In this document: positions 1-37,690 of the stretch, piece by piece
How the letters are laid out: every line of letters starts with the position of its first letter
Position numbering within the stretch: position 1 is the first letter of the stretch
Assembly: GCA_037039925.1 (NCBI GenBank)
Contig: JAXRKP010000180.1
Location: forward strand, 287,001 to 351,000
DNA length: 64,000 bases
Direction of reading: 5' to 3'
From: Doris montereyensis
Taxonomy: Eukaryota; Mollusca; Gastropoda; Nudibranchia; Dorididae
Made by a program: the position numbers and the translations under genes
Notes under the pieces: model-generated
What the model saw: only the letters and a program-made list of their open reading frames with translations
What the model was told of the DNA's origin: nothing
The model's database searches: none

Positions 1-580
<580 letters not shown>

Positions 581-701
581 AATCACTATATTATCATTCC
601 AAGTGAATTTTCACATAGTTTGAAACTTTTCATCTGTACTTTTGTGATGCCTATAATTAAGGACTCTATAAACAATTACATATTTTTGTTGTGATCATCA
701 G

Positions 702-25809
<25,108 letters not shown>

Positions 25810-25894
25810 AATGCTTCTCATGTGATTATAAATATTCTGACATGAAATGCATTTGTTTAAAGTTTAGAATTCATGTGCCTTATCTCTGACAGCA

Positions 25895-26566
25895 AATAAA
25901 AAGTGAAGATGGACATTAGGATGAGATCATGAATGCAAGTACTTTTGCATTCCAGTACTTTGACTCCAACATTCTACAATGTTCTTTAAATGAAATATAA
26001 AAATATTTTATATTGTCAGGGCTTTGTGAAATAATCATCTTTAAAATGTTGATGATTTGCATGACTGTTATTCGTCATAACTTGAAAAATATTTACTTTT
26101 GTATAATCTTTCTCATTATAAGCTGTACAAATTAAACAGAAAAAAGTTTTCCTTTAGAAGCTGATGTTCTCAGCTTGACATGGTGGAAGCTGCTGAAGTA
26201 TTTGAAAATTGTCATTTAGACTTGTTTATACTCAAATATATGATGATATGTTGTTATTACATCTATGTATATGAATCATATTATATAACCTTTTTAGATA
26301 TATTTATGTCTTTTCTTTTATAAAATCTGTGTCTTAGCTATCTAATTAATTATCCATCTCTCTGTACCAAAATTGTCCAAATACAGTATATCTTTGCTAG
26401 TGTTATGTCTCTATATGCTTATAGAACTAATTTTTGGGGTAATAATAAAAAGTGAGCAAATATGATTTTGTAGTATATTTTTATTTTGTGCTAATATGTC
26501 AACAATTTCAGGCTTGCTTTATTTAAAAATCCTGACAGAAAAAGTATTTTTTACGTTGAAAATAAA
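25895..26566 (+). promoter_or_regulatory. Candidate DLEC1 polyadenylation signals
   Basis: Canonical AATAAA hexamers occur at 25895-25900 (86 bp after the stop), 26444-26449 and 26561-26566. All lie in AT-rich sequence without further coding signal. Which one is used cannot be told from sequence alone. Confidence 0.5.
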
Positions 26567-27189
26567 ATGTGTGGATAAAATTTAATTTGCAGCTTTTCTT
26601 TGATTTCTTTGTTTGCCATTAGCAACATTAGTATGTTGAGAGCTGAAAGCTAAGGTTGTTTGTGTGTCTATCTGTAATCATGATCTGGAGCGAACTTGGA
26701 TTTTAAAAATTTCATCTGCATACAACACACACATAAACAAACATACACACATATACACATACACACTGTATCTCTATAATTTCCAGGTAAAGTATGCACA
26801 CAATGGAATTGAATACTTAGTGCAAATTTTATTTTATCGCCAGTTTGTGAACACTAAACACAAAAGAAAAGAAATCAAAATAAATAATGCACCATAAGTA
26901 AACCAAAATCCAGAAAACAAGTAAAAAGTTAGTCAATAAAAGCAAAACCAATTAAGACCCAGAAATAACATGCTAGTTATTAAATTAGAAATGAATTAGA
27001 TAAAAAATTGCAAGTGTATTACATACTCTAAGAGGATGGTGAATGAATTGATTCTCTTGAAATCAATTGTCAGTTGAAATAATGAATTTGAATTATTTGT
27101 AAACTGCAATATGGGATTGCCAGTTTTAGGTAGTTTTTAATGATGATTTCCGTGCACAATAAGTTACTTCACCATACTATAGGATGAAA

Positions 27190-28770
27190 CTTTGAAAGCT
27201 TTTAACTGGAGGTCATTATGAAAGTGACATACATGTCATGAAGCTTTGGTAACTTATAAATCGAAGTCATTATGAAAGTGACACACATTTCATGAAGTTT
27301 TGGAGGCTTATATATGTAGGTCGTTATGAAAGTGACACACGTCATGAAACTTTGGAAATTTATAAATGGAGGTCGTTATGAAAGTGACACACATGTCATT
27401 AAGCTTTGGAAGTGTATAAATGGAGGTCAATATGAAAGTGACATACATATCATGAAATTTTGGAAGCTTATAAATAGAGGTCATCATGAAAGTGACACAC
27501 ATATCATTAAGCTTTGTAAGCTTATAAATGGAGGTCATTATGAAAGTGATACACGTTATTAAGCTTTGGAAGCTTATAAATGGATGAAAGTGACACACAT
27601 ATCATTGAGTTTTGGAAACATAAATGTAGGTCATTATGAAAGTGACACACACGTCATGAAGCTTTGTAAGCTTATAAATGGAGGTCATTGTGAAAGTGAC
27701 ACACATGTTATTATGCTTTGGAAAATTATAAATGGAGGTCAATATGAAAGTGACACACATGTCACTAAGTTTTGGAAACTATTTTAAATGGAGGTCATTA
27801 TGAAAGTAACACACATGTCATGAAACTTTTGAAACTTATAAATGAAGGTCATTATGAAAGTGACACACATATCATGAAGCTTTGGGAGCTTATTAATGGA
27901 GCTCATTATGAAAGTGACACACATGTCATGAAGCTTTGGAATCATATAAATGAAGGTCATCACGAAAGTGAAACACATGTCATGAAGCTTTGGAAACCTT
28001 TAAATGGGGGTCTTGTGAAAGTGATACAGACGTCATGAAGCTTTAGAAACTTTTAAATGAAGGTTGTTACGAAAGTGATACACATTTCATGAAGCTTTGG
28101 AAGTTTATAAATAGGTCATTATGAAAGTGACGTACATGTCATGAAGCTTTGGAAACTTATAAATGAAGGTCATTACGAAAGTGAAACACATGTTATGAAG
28201 CTTTGGAAGCCTTTAGGTCATTGTGAAAGTGACACACATGTCATGAAGCTTTGGAAACTTGTAAATGGAGGTCATTATGGAAGTCTTAGTGACATACATG
28301 TCATGAAGCCTTGAAAACTTATAAATGAAGGTCATTATGAAAGTGACACACATGTCATGAAGATTTGGAAGCTTATAAATGAAGGTTATTATGAAAGTGA
28401 CATACATATCATGGAGTCCTGTTGTAAGATTATAATTATAGACATGGAACCTTAGAAGCTTATAAATGATTATTGTAAAAGTGACATGAATGTCTTGGAA
28501 CCTTAAAAATTAATTAATGAAGGCCTTTGTGACCGTCTTGGAATCTTTGTAGCTATATATGGAGGCTATGATTGTGAAAGAGACATAAATGTCTTGACGT
28601 TGAAGCATTAAAAGCTAACTTATACAGGCCATTGTGATTGTGACATATTTTGGAGCCTTTGGACTCGCTTATAAATAGAGGTCATTATGAAGATGGCAGA
28701 TTAGAAGTCTTGTTCAAGCTAATTAATGGAGGACATTGTGAAAGTGATATATGTCGTGGAGCCTTGGAAG
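27190..28770. repeat. 54-bp minisatellite array
   Basis: A unit containing TATGAAAGTGACACACATGT, CATGAAGCTTTGGAAGCTT and ATAAATGGAGGTCAT repeats about every 54 bp. There are about 22-23 units from about 27195 to 28420, then diverged copies to about 28770. Because 54 is a multiple of three, pseudo-reading frames of an 18-residue repeat appear on both strands. They are broken by indels and stops and I do not call them genes. The array lies about 1.4 kb downstream of DLEC1. Confidence 0.93.
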
Positions 28771-28775
28771 CTTGG

Positions 28776-28882
28776 AGGTCATTCTTCTTCTTCTTCTTCT
28801 CTTTCTTCTTCTCCTCCTCCTCTTCCTCCTCCTCCCTTTTCTCTTCTTCTTCTTCTTCTTCTTCTTCTTCTTCCATCAATCG
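28776..28882. repeat. (TTC)n / (TCC)n pyrimidine tract
   Basis: About 105 bp of CTT and CTC repeats directly after the minisatellite. The following stretch to about 29360 is ordinary AT-rich intergenic sequence. Confidence 0.9.
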
Positions 28883-29361
28883 CCACTACTTATGCAAATA
28901 AGTATTCTAGAAAGTTTGTCAAAATCAACCCCTTCCCCCTCCCAAAATCAAAAAGAAAGACAACCAATATAACAAAACCCATAAAAAAAACACTGCAGTA
29001 ACTAAAATAGACAAATTCATGTTGTGAATCTCATCAAGAAGCCGAAACAGTGTCAATAGTGTCATTACAAGAAGCATAATATTGGTGCTTTGCCATTGAA
29101 TATTATTGTGAGTTTTGTTAATGATTATATCATTGTAGTACGGTCATTATCGTCATTATTGTCATTTATGTAGAATTGTCGTTATTGGTCATTGCGAGCC
29201 ACGTATGTTGGCTCAACATGGCAATAATGTTAAATCAATGAGTGCGTATCAAAAGGAAACCCGCTTGATACAAAAGCGGCACAAGAAGCAAAGCGACAAC
29301 ATTTCAAAGACAGTGACGCCCAGAGATTCTTGTTAATAAATGGTGATACGTCACGTTTTGA

Positions 29362-29626
29362 GGCGTCGGTGACCGAATGGCTAGGCTGCCGGATTTGGGA
29401 TCATGAGGTCCCGGATTCAAATCCTTTGCAATATTAGTTCCGACGTTGTGTTCCTTAGGAAGGACACATAACATGCACATTTTCCAAACTCGATCCATGT
29501 ACAACTGTGTAAAAACACTAGCTTAGGAGTGGACAATTGTGACAGACTAACGTCCAGTCCAGGGGTGATTATTATCACCTGTTCCGCTTCACGCTATAGG
29601 AACCGGGATAAGCTCTGGGGGTATTG
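29362..29626 (+). mobile_element. tRNA-derived SINE, family 1
   Basis: Well preserved: GGCGTCGGTGACCGAATGGC head with A box, GGATTCAAATCC B box, CGACGTTGTGTTCCTTAGGA, TTAGGAGTGGAC, CAGACTAACGTCCAGTCCAG, then CGCTATAGGAACCGGGATAA. It stops close to a family-2 element in the opposite orientation. Confidence 0.82.
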
Positions 29627-29649
29627 GCCGTAATATTAATATACTGTAT

Positions 29650-29820
29650 CTTGTTTTGCATTGTAAAAATTGTAGCCCATGAGAACAAAGACGAGACACA
29701 TACAAGGAATAGACAGAAAAAATCCTGGCCACCATGGGAATCGAACCCGCGACCTCTATGTTGGCACCCATCGCCTCGCCATGAAAAGAAAGCGTGCTAC
29801 CAATCGAGCTATGGGGCTTT
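29650..29820 (-). mobile_element. tRNA-derived SINE, family 2 (minus strand)
   Basis: The reverse complement reads GCCCCATAGCTCGATTGGTA at the A box and GGTCGCGGGTTCGATTCCCA at the B box, then a T-rich stretch (GGATTTTTTCTG). The A-B box gap is longer than in a true tRNA (a roughly 30-bp insert with CTTTTCATGGCGAGGCGATG), so this is a SINE and not a functional tRNA gene. Confidence 0.8.
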
Positions 29821-29842
29821 CATATTATCTTGTGTCTTTACC

Positions 29843-29848
29843 TTCACT

Positions 29849-29903
<55 letters not shown>

Positions 29904-29923
29904 AATTGCTGCTGCTGCTGCTG

Positions 29924-29962
<39 letters not shown>

Positions 29963-30001
29963 TTTCCAATATTACTGCTATTACTACTGCTACTACTATT
30001 T

Positions 30002-30071
<70 letters not shown>

Positions 30072-30104
30072 AACTATTACTACTGCTACTACTACTACTA
30101 CTAT

Positions 30105-30147
<43 letters not shown>

Positions 30148-30184
30148 GCTACTACTACGACTACTACTACTACTACTACTACTA

Positions 30185-30223
<39 letters not shown>

Positions 30224-30250
30224 GCTACTACTGCTACTACTTACTACTTA

Positions 30251-30313
<63 letters not shown>

Positions 30314-30420
30314 CACTACTGTTACGATCACAATTACTACTACTAATACTATTATTACTACAGCTGTTGCTGCTGCTGCTGCTACTACTACTAATACTAC
30401 AACTGCTGTTGCTACTACTG
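29843..30420. repeat. Interrupted (TAC)n microsatellite, about 570 bp
   Basis: TAC/ACT repeats with GCT, ATT and GAT interruptions. Poly-Tyr, poly-Thr and poly-Leu frames over it are artefacts. An (AAGT)n patch follows at about 30437-30500. Confidence 0.95.
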
Positions 30421-30436
30421 CCACGTCATTTTCTAA

Positions 30437-30500
30437 CAAATAAGTAAGTAAGCAAGCAAGCTAGTAAGTAAGTAAATAAGTGAGTAAGTAAGTACCGGTA
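30437..30500. repeat. (AAGT)n tetranucleotide patch
   Basis: Imperfect AAGTAAGC/AAGTAAGT units. From here to about 31060 the sequence is AT-rich with no gene seen. Confidence 0.85.
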
Positions 30501-31059
30501 CATGTAAATACGTAGGTAAGTAAGCACTGAGTGACGTATAACTTCATCCACTCTCTTCGCTCTAATATCAATATATAATGACATAAGGTACAAAACACTT
30601 TGGTGTTTTTTTTTCAAGAAAGAAAACTTAATTTGGTTCTATGGTCATGTTTTTTTATGACTACTCTATATTATTATTATGTTCCAACCATTACCTTCGA
30701 GTCACATTGTAGACCTACATGAGCTATAGAAATAGAATCAGGCCTAGGGCTTCACAGATTATCGGGGAGACAACACCCAAGTCGTGATGACGTAGTTTAC
30801 TCTAGACAAATCAGGACTTATATTAATACACTTATTTTTTTATTTATTCATTGAATCAGACTGCATTAGTTATGAATTTGATAGTGACAGTGAAATATGA
30901 TCACGTGGGTGTGTATTAGTTTTTGAGTAGTGATATTAGAAATGTTTGTACGTTGGGGAATTGGGGTGGGGGAGGAATGTCTAAAGATAAGGCAACGGAA
31001 TGAAGAGACGGTAGCCTCGTTGAAGAAATTTGGAAACCAATGGTCTGAGGGAAGCAACT

Positions 31060-31296
31060 GATCTATGTATGTATTTATATCTCAATGTATATTTTTATAT
31101 ATACATTATATGTATCTGTATATTATGCAACGGTATATGTGTATGTGTATGTATGTGTATATGTGTATGTATACTATACGTGTACATGTATATGGATATG
31201 TGTATACGGATATGAATATGAAATGTTTATAATGTATAGTACACTTATATGCAAAATGTATGTATGTATGTATGTATGTGTATGTATGTATGTGTG

Positions 31297-31367
<71 letters not shown>

Positions 31368-31770
31368 GTATTTGTTTATGTATGTGATTATATGTGGGTA
31401 TATATGTATGTATGCATGTGTGTATGTGTGTACGCGTTTATGTATCATGTATGTGTGTATGTATGTTCGTATATATGTATATATGTATGTGTATATGTAT
31501 ATGTATGTATGTATGTGTGTATGCATGTATTATGCATGTATGTATGTATGCATGTACGTACGTATGTATGTATATATTATGTATGTATGTATGTATGTGT
31601 ATGTATGTAAAGCATGCATGCATGTATGTATGTATGTATGTATGTATGTATGTATGTATGTATGTATTATGTATGTGCATGTATGTATGTATGTATGTAT
31701 GTATGTATGTATGTATGTATGTGTATTATGTATGTACCGGTATGTATGCATTTATTATGTATGTATTCAA
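31060..31770. repeat. (TATG)n/(TA)n microsatellite block
   Basis: About 700 bp of TATG, TGTATG and pure TA units (pure TA about 31299-31353). Met/Tyr/Val/Cys-rich frames here are repeat artefacts. AT-rich unique sequence follows to about 31918. Confidence 0.95.
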
Positions 31771-31918
31771 CGAGATCTACCTAGCTACCTATAAAGATCT
31801 TTACGCAGATTAAAAAAAATATATTATAAAGGAAATAACAACCCGTCCCTCTTCACCCCCATATCCATAACATGACAATAACATATACTACGATGGCTCA
31901 AGATTCAAATTGGGTTTA

Positions 31919-32050
31919 GTGGGTGGTTGGCATGGTCTCTTGGTAGGCCCTTCTTCTTTTCTTTCACTCTCTTGTGTGTCTCCCACCTTGCTGTTTCCTC
32001 TCAATTCAGCCCGAGTTCACTGGATATGGTGGGCGGGATGAATTCCATTT
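31919..32050 (+). mobile_element. CT-rich dispersed repeat, family 3
   Basis: Ordered words TTGGTAGGCCCTTCTTC, TTTCACTCTC, TTGCTGTTTCCTCTCAATTC, ATATGGTGGGCGGGATGAAT. The same order occurs near 42955-43092, 45270-45405, 47828-47945 and 63189-63310. No pol III boxes or ORF were recognised; it may be the 3' part of a longer element. Confidence 0.6.
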
Positions 32051-32494
32051 ATACTTAATTACTTCTAAATGAAACTGTCTTACATGGCTGGGTCTGCTTT
32101 TCTCTTTAGGAAGAAAGATTCAAAAGATATTATTTTTTTAGATCGCGTCGAACTACTAGATCTAGAATGTGCAACAGTGGCCCATTAACGGTTACGTCAC
32201 CTTCGACTCCCATTCGTTTCGTTTTTGTTTGGGTTTTTTCTTTTTCTTTTTGATGGTTGCCACCAGAGCCCGTCGCGATCGTAACAAAGGCTACAATTCA
32301 TTTCGGCTACCGCTATCTATTTGCTTACCTTCTACCTCAGTCGATGGTAAATCAAACATGAACCTCTTTTGTTTTCGTGTCTTAAGGTGTGAATAAAGCA
32401 TTGCCTCTTCCTAATTTTGTTTTCATCTTTCGTTTGCACGATGAGATCACCGATAAAGAATGTGACGAAAATATCGGCAATGAATGGCGGAGAC

Positions 32495-32850
32495 GTGCCC
32501 CGTCCCTTAATTCAGGGGGACTCGGTAGTCGGGAGACAAGGTGTCGGCTTCTCAACCAAAATGTCGAGGGTTCAAATCCCGACGGTGGTTGAAACATTTT
32601 CTCGATTTTTTTGTCGATTTAAGTCCCCCCCTCCCCCTTTTTTCCAGGTAGGTGGATTTACACCTAGTCCCATCGGGGACAGATGATAAAAAGGAGGTCC
32701 TGTGTGCAGATCACAACACTCTGTGTACGTTAAAGATCCCTTGACTGTTTACAGGGCAGTCCAGGCAAAATAAAAAAATCCTACCAAAATCCCTGACATC
32801 ACCCTAGTTGTGGGTAAATTCAAATCAAATCAAACATAAAAAAAAAACAA
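32495..32850 (+). mobile_element. tRNA-derived SINE, family 5
   Basis: Head CTCGGTAGTCGGGAGACAAG, B-box-like GGGTTCAAATCCCGACGG, then a body with TACACCTAGTCCCATCGGGG, CGTTAAAGATCCCTTGAC and an A-rich end (about 32838-32850). Only one copy is seen in the window. The tRNA-like head with a long variable region suggests a Ser/Leu-type source. Confidence 0.65.
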
Positions 32851-33089
32851 CTTTCGTTCACATCCCCACTCTCGATTCACCACAATTGTTATTCCAGTAA
32901 ACGAGAATTGCATCTCAAGTAATCAGTATATATCGATAGATGATCCACTTGATATATTTGCAAGTCACGTGTACGCATCCTTCAGTCTTTTGTCAGGATT
33001 CAAGATATTTAGATGAAACTCAGCTAAAAGTTGTTATGCATATATACCTAACTCAGATCTAATTAAATATCATCCTGCTTTTAACTCGT

Positions 33090-33367
33090 GGCACCGGTGA
33101 CCGAATTATTCAGTTGCCGAACTTGGGATCGTGGGTCCTGGGTTAGAATGCAAGTCAAGCTAGATCTGACGTTGTGTTTCTTGGGAAAGACTCGTATTTT
33201 CCCCTCTCGACGCATGTGCAAATGAGTACAAGCACTATCTAGAGAGTAAAAACTTGCGTCAGACTAGCGGCCCACCCAGGAGATGATTATTATCACTATT
33301 AATACTTTGCTATAGAAACATAGATAGGCTCCGGCTCTGTTGGCCGTAATAGCCCTGAAGGAACGTT
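33090..33367 (+). mobile_element. tRNA-derived SINE, family 1 (diverged)
   Basis: GGCACCGGTGACCGAATTAT head, GTCCTGGGTTAGAATGC in B-box position, CTGACGTTGTGTTTCTTGGG, GTCAGACTAGCGGCCCACCC, then GGCTCCGGCTCTGTTGGCCG and CCTGAAGGAAC. It is more mutated than the 29.4-kb copy. Confidence 0.75.
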
Positions 33368-33567
33368 ACATACCAGTTATATAGTGCTTTTAACTCAATT
33401 GTAGGCCTATCGTTTTGCGAGTCGAGGTAAATGTCTTTAGATGAACCCCTGACCCACTAGCATCGGGTATTCTCGAATTTAAAATACCGTATTATAAATA
33501 CACAATATATCATTGCGCATATGGCGAAAGAACATTATACATTCATCCATTCTCTTTACTACTATAA

Positions 33568-33578
33568 TATGCATGATG

Positions 33579-33620
<42 letters not shown>

Positions 33621-33745
33621 GTAATAATAATAATAATAATAAACATGATAATAACGATGATAATAATAATAAAATACAATGTAATAATAATAACAATAAT
33701 AATAATAATGATAGCAATAATATTAATAATAATAATAGGCCAAAT
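33568..33745. repeat. (AAT)n / (AATG) microsatellite
   Basis: TAA/AAT repeats with scattered C and G. Poly-Asn, Ile and Leu frames are artefacts. Confidence 0.95.
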
Positions 33746-33779
33746 GATAATACGTAATGACATACAAAGTACGGTAACA

Positions 33780-35200
33780 CAAAATAAATAAAACCTTACA
33801 TCTACGTGTGAACTTTTGGGCGGAGCCGATTGTCCATATAATATATGTGATGAATCCGTCTGTCAAAATGTTCTACAAACACTAGATTCAGATCAAGATA
33901 ACATTCTTTCGATAATTATAATTTTGCAGGACAAGCGAGTTGTTGAAGTAAGTAGACTCTCACTCCTTGTCACTTGGACTAGATCTCTACGTAACTGCAC
34001 TTAGATCGGCTTCTTTTTGTTTCTCTCACGTAGACCTTTGATCTAACGTTGATCTCTGCTCGGCCACAGAAAAACAGAATATCTCTTTATTCTATGGTCT
34101 GCCTTTCTTACAATACGTAAATGCGACTTAGTGACGGTTGCGTGCGTGTATGCGTGTGTGTGTGTGTGTGTATGTGTGTGCATGTGTTTACAAATTATTT
34201 TTAGAAAGCACCGAATAGCAGTCACGAAGTCTAAAAATAAATGAATGAAATGGGCGGGGAAGGTGGCAAGAAGAACAAATTATATCGGTTGATAATACTA
34301 GATCTAATTCGCTAGGCCTATCGTAAGTTTGTATCGCGTCAGATTAAAATATAATCAATTGTTTTTTTGTTTATTGAATTTTAACTTAAAGCTTTTTCCA
34401 TGTCAATATAGAGCTAAGTTAAAAATAGTTCAGCAAAACATCATTTCATTCGTTATCGAACAAAGATAGCAAAGATTATGCATTTATTGTAGCCTATATC
34501 GCTTTAACAGGCCTGAATAAACGGTAGTTTGTGATACACTTTGCTGGAAATATTGATTAACTGTAGTCTACGATAAATAGATAACACAGATCGTGGTAGG
34601 TCTCAATTTAGGCTAATCTAGATCTAGAAAATTTTATTGTTCTTTGGGTTCTATTCTTTTCTTTTCGCCCACTTCTAAGCTTTTTGAACTGTTTGATTGA
34701 TTTCATGGTAGTACCTCGCCAGGATTGTTTGTTCCTCCTGCATTGATTGCAAGTCCCTGGCCAAGTCAGTTCATTTCCTTGTTTACCATCGTTCCTGTCG
34801 CGGTCTCCTCTGTCTCTGCACGAGATAAGTTTAGATCACGCTGGCCGTTGGATCGAGATTCAGATCTAGGCGTCAACGCACACACTCTTGTGAGCGAATT
34901 GTCATTCTACCATTAACCCACTTAAAATCGAGGAGGCTTAAACTTGGTGTACTACTCAACTGATGTGCGAGGAACAAGGAACGATAATAATAAATAAATC
35001 TAGAAATCGGTAATGGCATTATTCATTATCATTTATTTTGAACATCCTTAACTTTTAAAAAACACTACTACTAGAATAGATCTAGATCTAGGTTTTCTAG
35101 CTATTTAAACATCCTTAGTTTTTGCCCAGATTGTTACTAGTTTTGTCTAGATCTAGAAATCTAGATCTAGATTAGATCCAATGTTTGTGTGTTAAAGTTA
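33780..35200. other. Intergenic, candidate regulatory DNA for SHC; no gene seen
   Basis: Holds a (TG)n run (about 34149-34190) and several AGATCTAG words. By eye it has somewhat more CpG than the DLEC1 introns. No convincing exon, promoter box or long ORF was found, so any promoter role is only inferred from position. Confidence 0.3.
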
Positions 35201-35201
35201 T

Positions 35202-37082
35202 GGCAGGTTTCACAAAATGGTCCATCCCCGTTTCCCTCTTTTTGTCAAAATGTACATGTTATATTTCTTACAAGTGTTATATACCATGTTAAAGCTCAAA
35301 ACCTGAGGATTCCAGATATATGACTTTAAGAGATAGCAAAGGACTGTGAGGAGTAAATTAGCTTTTAAAAGTCATGTTTTTTAGTCAAGGGGCATAACTG
35401 AAAATTCTAGGTCCAATGCCAGTGACGTAATGTTACGCAAACTGCACAGGGTCCATCGACCGAGGCTTCCTGGCGTTAAGTTAGTGACATAACGTTTGGG
35501 CATCTGGTTTGGAGAGTTCCCTGACTTTTCCCTAGTTCTCAATAAGATGTGAAGTTTGTGTTTCCCGACACCTCGGGCGTGGAGTCCTTGGCCGGTGCCT
35601 TACCGTTGATCAGATGACTCGTGCGTTCCGAATCGTGTGGATGGATGAAAACCGATGTTGTTTGTCCCGTTTTTGTAAAATTCTGTGATTGTACACCTTT
35701 ATACTATCTTTATTACGTGTTACGGGTTTATCGTGTGTACCATTCTGTGGAAACGGGTACGGTAAACTTCATGGTTCTTCAAAAATGGTTCTTTTTCCCC
35801 CCATACGTGCCCCCTACTCCCATCATTACTTCTCCCTACTCCCATCATCACTCCTCCCCCCCCCTCTCCGACTAGCACGAACTTATGTCTTTATTGATCG
35901 ATAATTGCTTCGCGGAATACGGGACGGGGTGGGAGCGGTGGCTGATAAATCTTGAAATCTAATTGAACCTGTACTATAAGTATTATTTTCTCTCTCTCTC
36001 TCGTTTAAATGCGTTTTTAGTAATATTGTATTGTTATGCAAAGAAGACTGCATAGTGGGGACGTAGAGTCACTATCGTTGTAATGGACTTCTTAACCTCC
36101 CGTATTGCCAATTATCTTGTCTTTATTTATTAGAAAGTAATAAATCATGAAAGCCTATTGATTGCCGGACTTCTTTACATAAGTTTCACTCACGATAAGC
36201 CAAAGCAGGTTTTGCTAATGCAACCGAATCTAACCTGAACAGTCTCCAAATCCTACCTGATCCATCTCCCTTTCTAATGGCCGATCATCGTCTACATTTT
36301 TGTGCGGACGTAAGCGCATGGCCGTAAGAGGCATCCAAAAAACAAAATATTCCTCAAAGCCAAATGGACAATTTAAAAACAAAAATTTCATGATTTCTCA
36401 ATAGGCTTACACGAGATGAACTACGAGAAAATAGCTCGACGCAATATTACCGTTATTAGATCTCAGATCGAAAAAAAATTTTTTGTCCGACCATAAGGTT
36501 TTGCAGACCGACAGTAGTCTCATGGTATTCTCACTTTCATTTAGAGTTACCTATGATTTTTTTCGTGTCTTTTGCAGGATATATGGTCGTAGGAATATGT
36601 TTTCTTTCACTCCAGATCATAAAACAACGTTTCTACGTATTTTAACTGGGTTTTTTTTCAGCTTTTACTGTGTGTTCATTTGTAGACCACAGTTGTTACA
36701 TAATAACGAAAATCTGAAACCTGCCTCACGTGATCACTACAAAAGATTTTTAAAATTTAGAACTTGCCAAATTATCTTTGAACAATTCTCTTTCACATGG
36801 AATTAAAGAAAACAGAATAAAAGGTCATTGACCTCACCTAGCTTAAGGTGAAAAAGGACTTTAAATTGAAAAGAGGGAAATGCCGTGAGTTTCAATTGCT
36901 GACGTTCGCACCCAAAAAATATTCACAAATTGAAAGCAAATTTCACAATATTATGTTTTTTATATCTGCGATGTCAAAGCTATACATGGACCAAATGTTA
37001 AGAGGATTCATCAATTAGACTTTGAGAAAGATTAATTGAAGAGTTCAAGTTATCATTGGGTCCCATTTTTGTGAAACCTCCC
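35202..37082. mobile_element. Candidate 1.9-kb terminal-inverted-repeat element
   Basis: The left end reads GGCAGGTTTCACAAAATGGT from 35202. The right end, read in reverse complement from 37082, starts GGGAGGTTTCACAAAAATGG. They match over about 20 of 22 positions with one gap. Both ends are flanked by TTAT (35198-35201 and 37083-37086), a possible 4-bp target duplication. No transposase motif is recognisable inside, so it would be non-autonomous. It could still be chance or an older composite. Confidence 0.45.
35880..36000 (+). repeat. Dispersed ~115-bp repeat, copy 1
   Basis: Shares TTTATTGATC, TAATTGCTT, GGAAT, ACGGG, GGATGGG/GGGTGGG and TTGAACCTGT/TTGAACACCTGT in order with 37570-37690, ending in a CT-rich stretch in both. 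Copy 1 lies inside the candidate TIR element, copy 2 outside it. Confidence 0.6.
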
Positions 37083-37569
37083 TTATAGAGCTGGAATAGA
37101 TCTAGATCTAGATTTAACTTTAGTTTCTAACTGCCTTTTCATTTTTAGTTTTATTTTGCTGATTTCAAGATTCTACACATAAGATGATGGTGAGATCAGG
37201 TTAACTTGGCTACGGTTTAGCCAAGGTTTTGTCTCTGAAATCAAATTACTGTATTATCCTTTATTGAACACACAGTGCACTGAGTAACATGGAGCCGTGC
37301 ACTGAGTAACATGGAGCCAGGGATATGTTTTAATTAGGGCGCATCAAATACCTTTCTGACCTTACTTCTAATGTGCTCATGGCTAACAATTGCCAATTAC
37401 TTTGTTTTTTATGTTTAGTTTGATATTTTAATGCATAAAAAGTACTGTATTGTAACAGTTTCCGCTTTTATCCGTGAATTACTCATGTCTCCGATTATTT
37501 ATTTTAAATTTGTTTCTCTTTCTTTTATGGTCACACACTTACATACATCAATGTCAAAGGTAAGCGCCT

Positions 37570-37690
37570 CCCGACTTTATTGATCAGTAATTGCTTTATG
37601 GAATCACGGGGCAGGATGGGGGTGGTAGCGGAGTGATCTTGAACTCTACTTGAACACCTGTTATTCTCTGTTTCTCTCCCTCTTATTGTG
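37570..37690 (+). repeat. Dispersed ~115-bp repeat, copy 2
   Basis: The counterpart of 35880-36000 in the same orientation about 1.7 kb away. No ORF or known motif was recognised in either. Confidence 0.6.

Noticed and set aside
27308..28407. Repeat-peptide frames with an 18-residue period on both strands
   Set aside because: They arise because the minisatellite unit is 54 bp; stops and indels interrupt them on both strands, and no start or splice context was found.
29722..29815. Possible real tRNA gene
   Set aside because: A and B boxes are separated by an oversized insert and the same arrangement recurs in two other places, so it is a SINE.
29624..30447. Poly-Leu, poly-Tyr and poly-Thr frames of up to 240 codons
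   Set aside because: They translate the TAC microsatellite in three frames, with SINE sequence on one side.
31249..31794. Met/Tyr/Cys-rich 181-codon ORF
   Set aside because: Translation of TATG/TGTA repeats.
36483..36806. 107-codon plus-strand ORF
   Set aside because: Phe/Arg-rich with no recognisable domain, inside the candidate TIR element; no transposase motif found.
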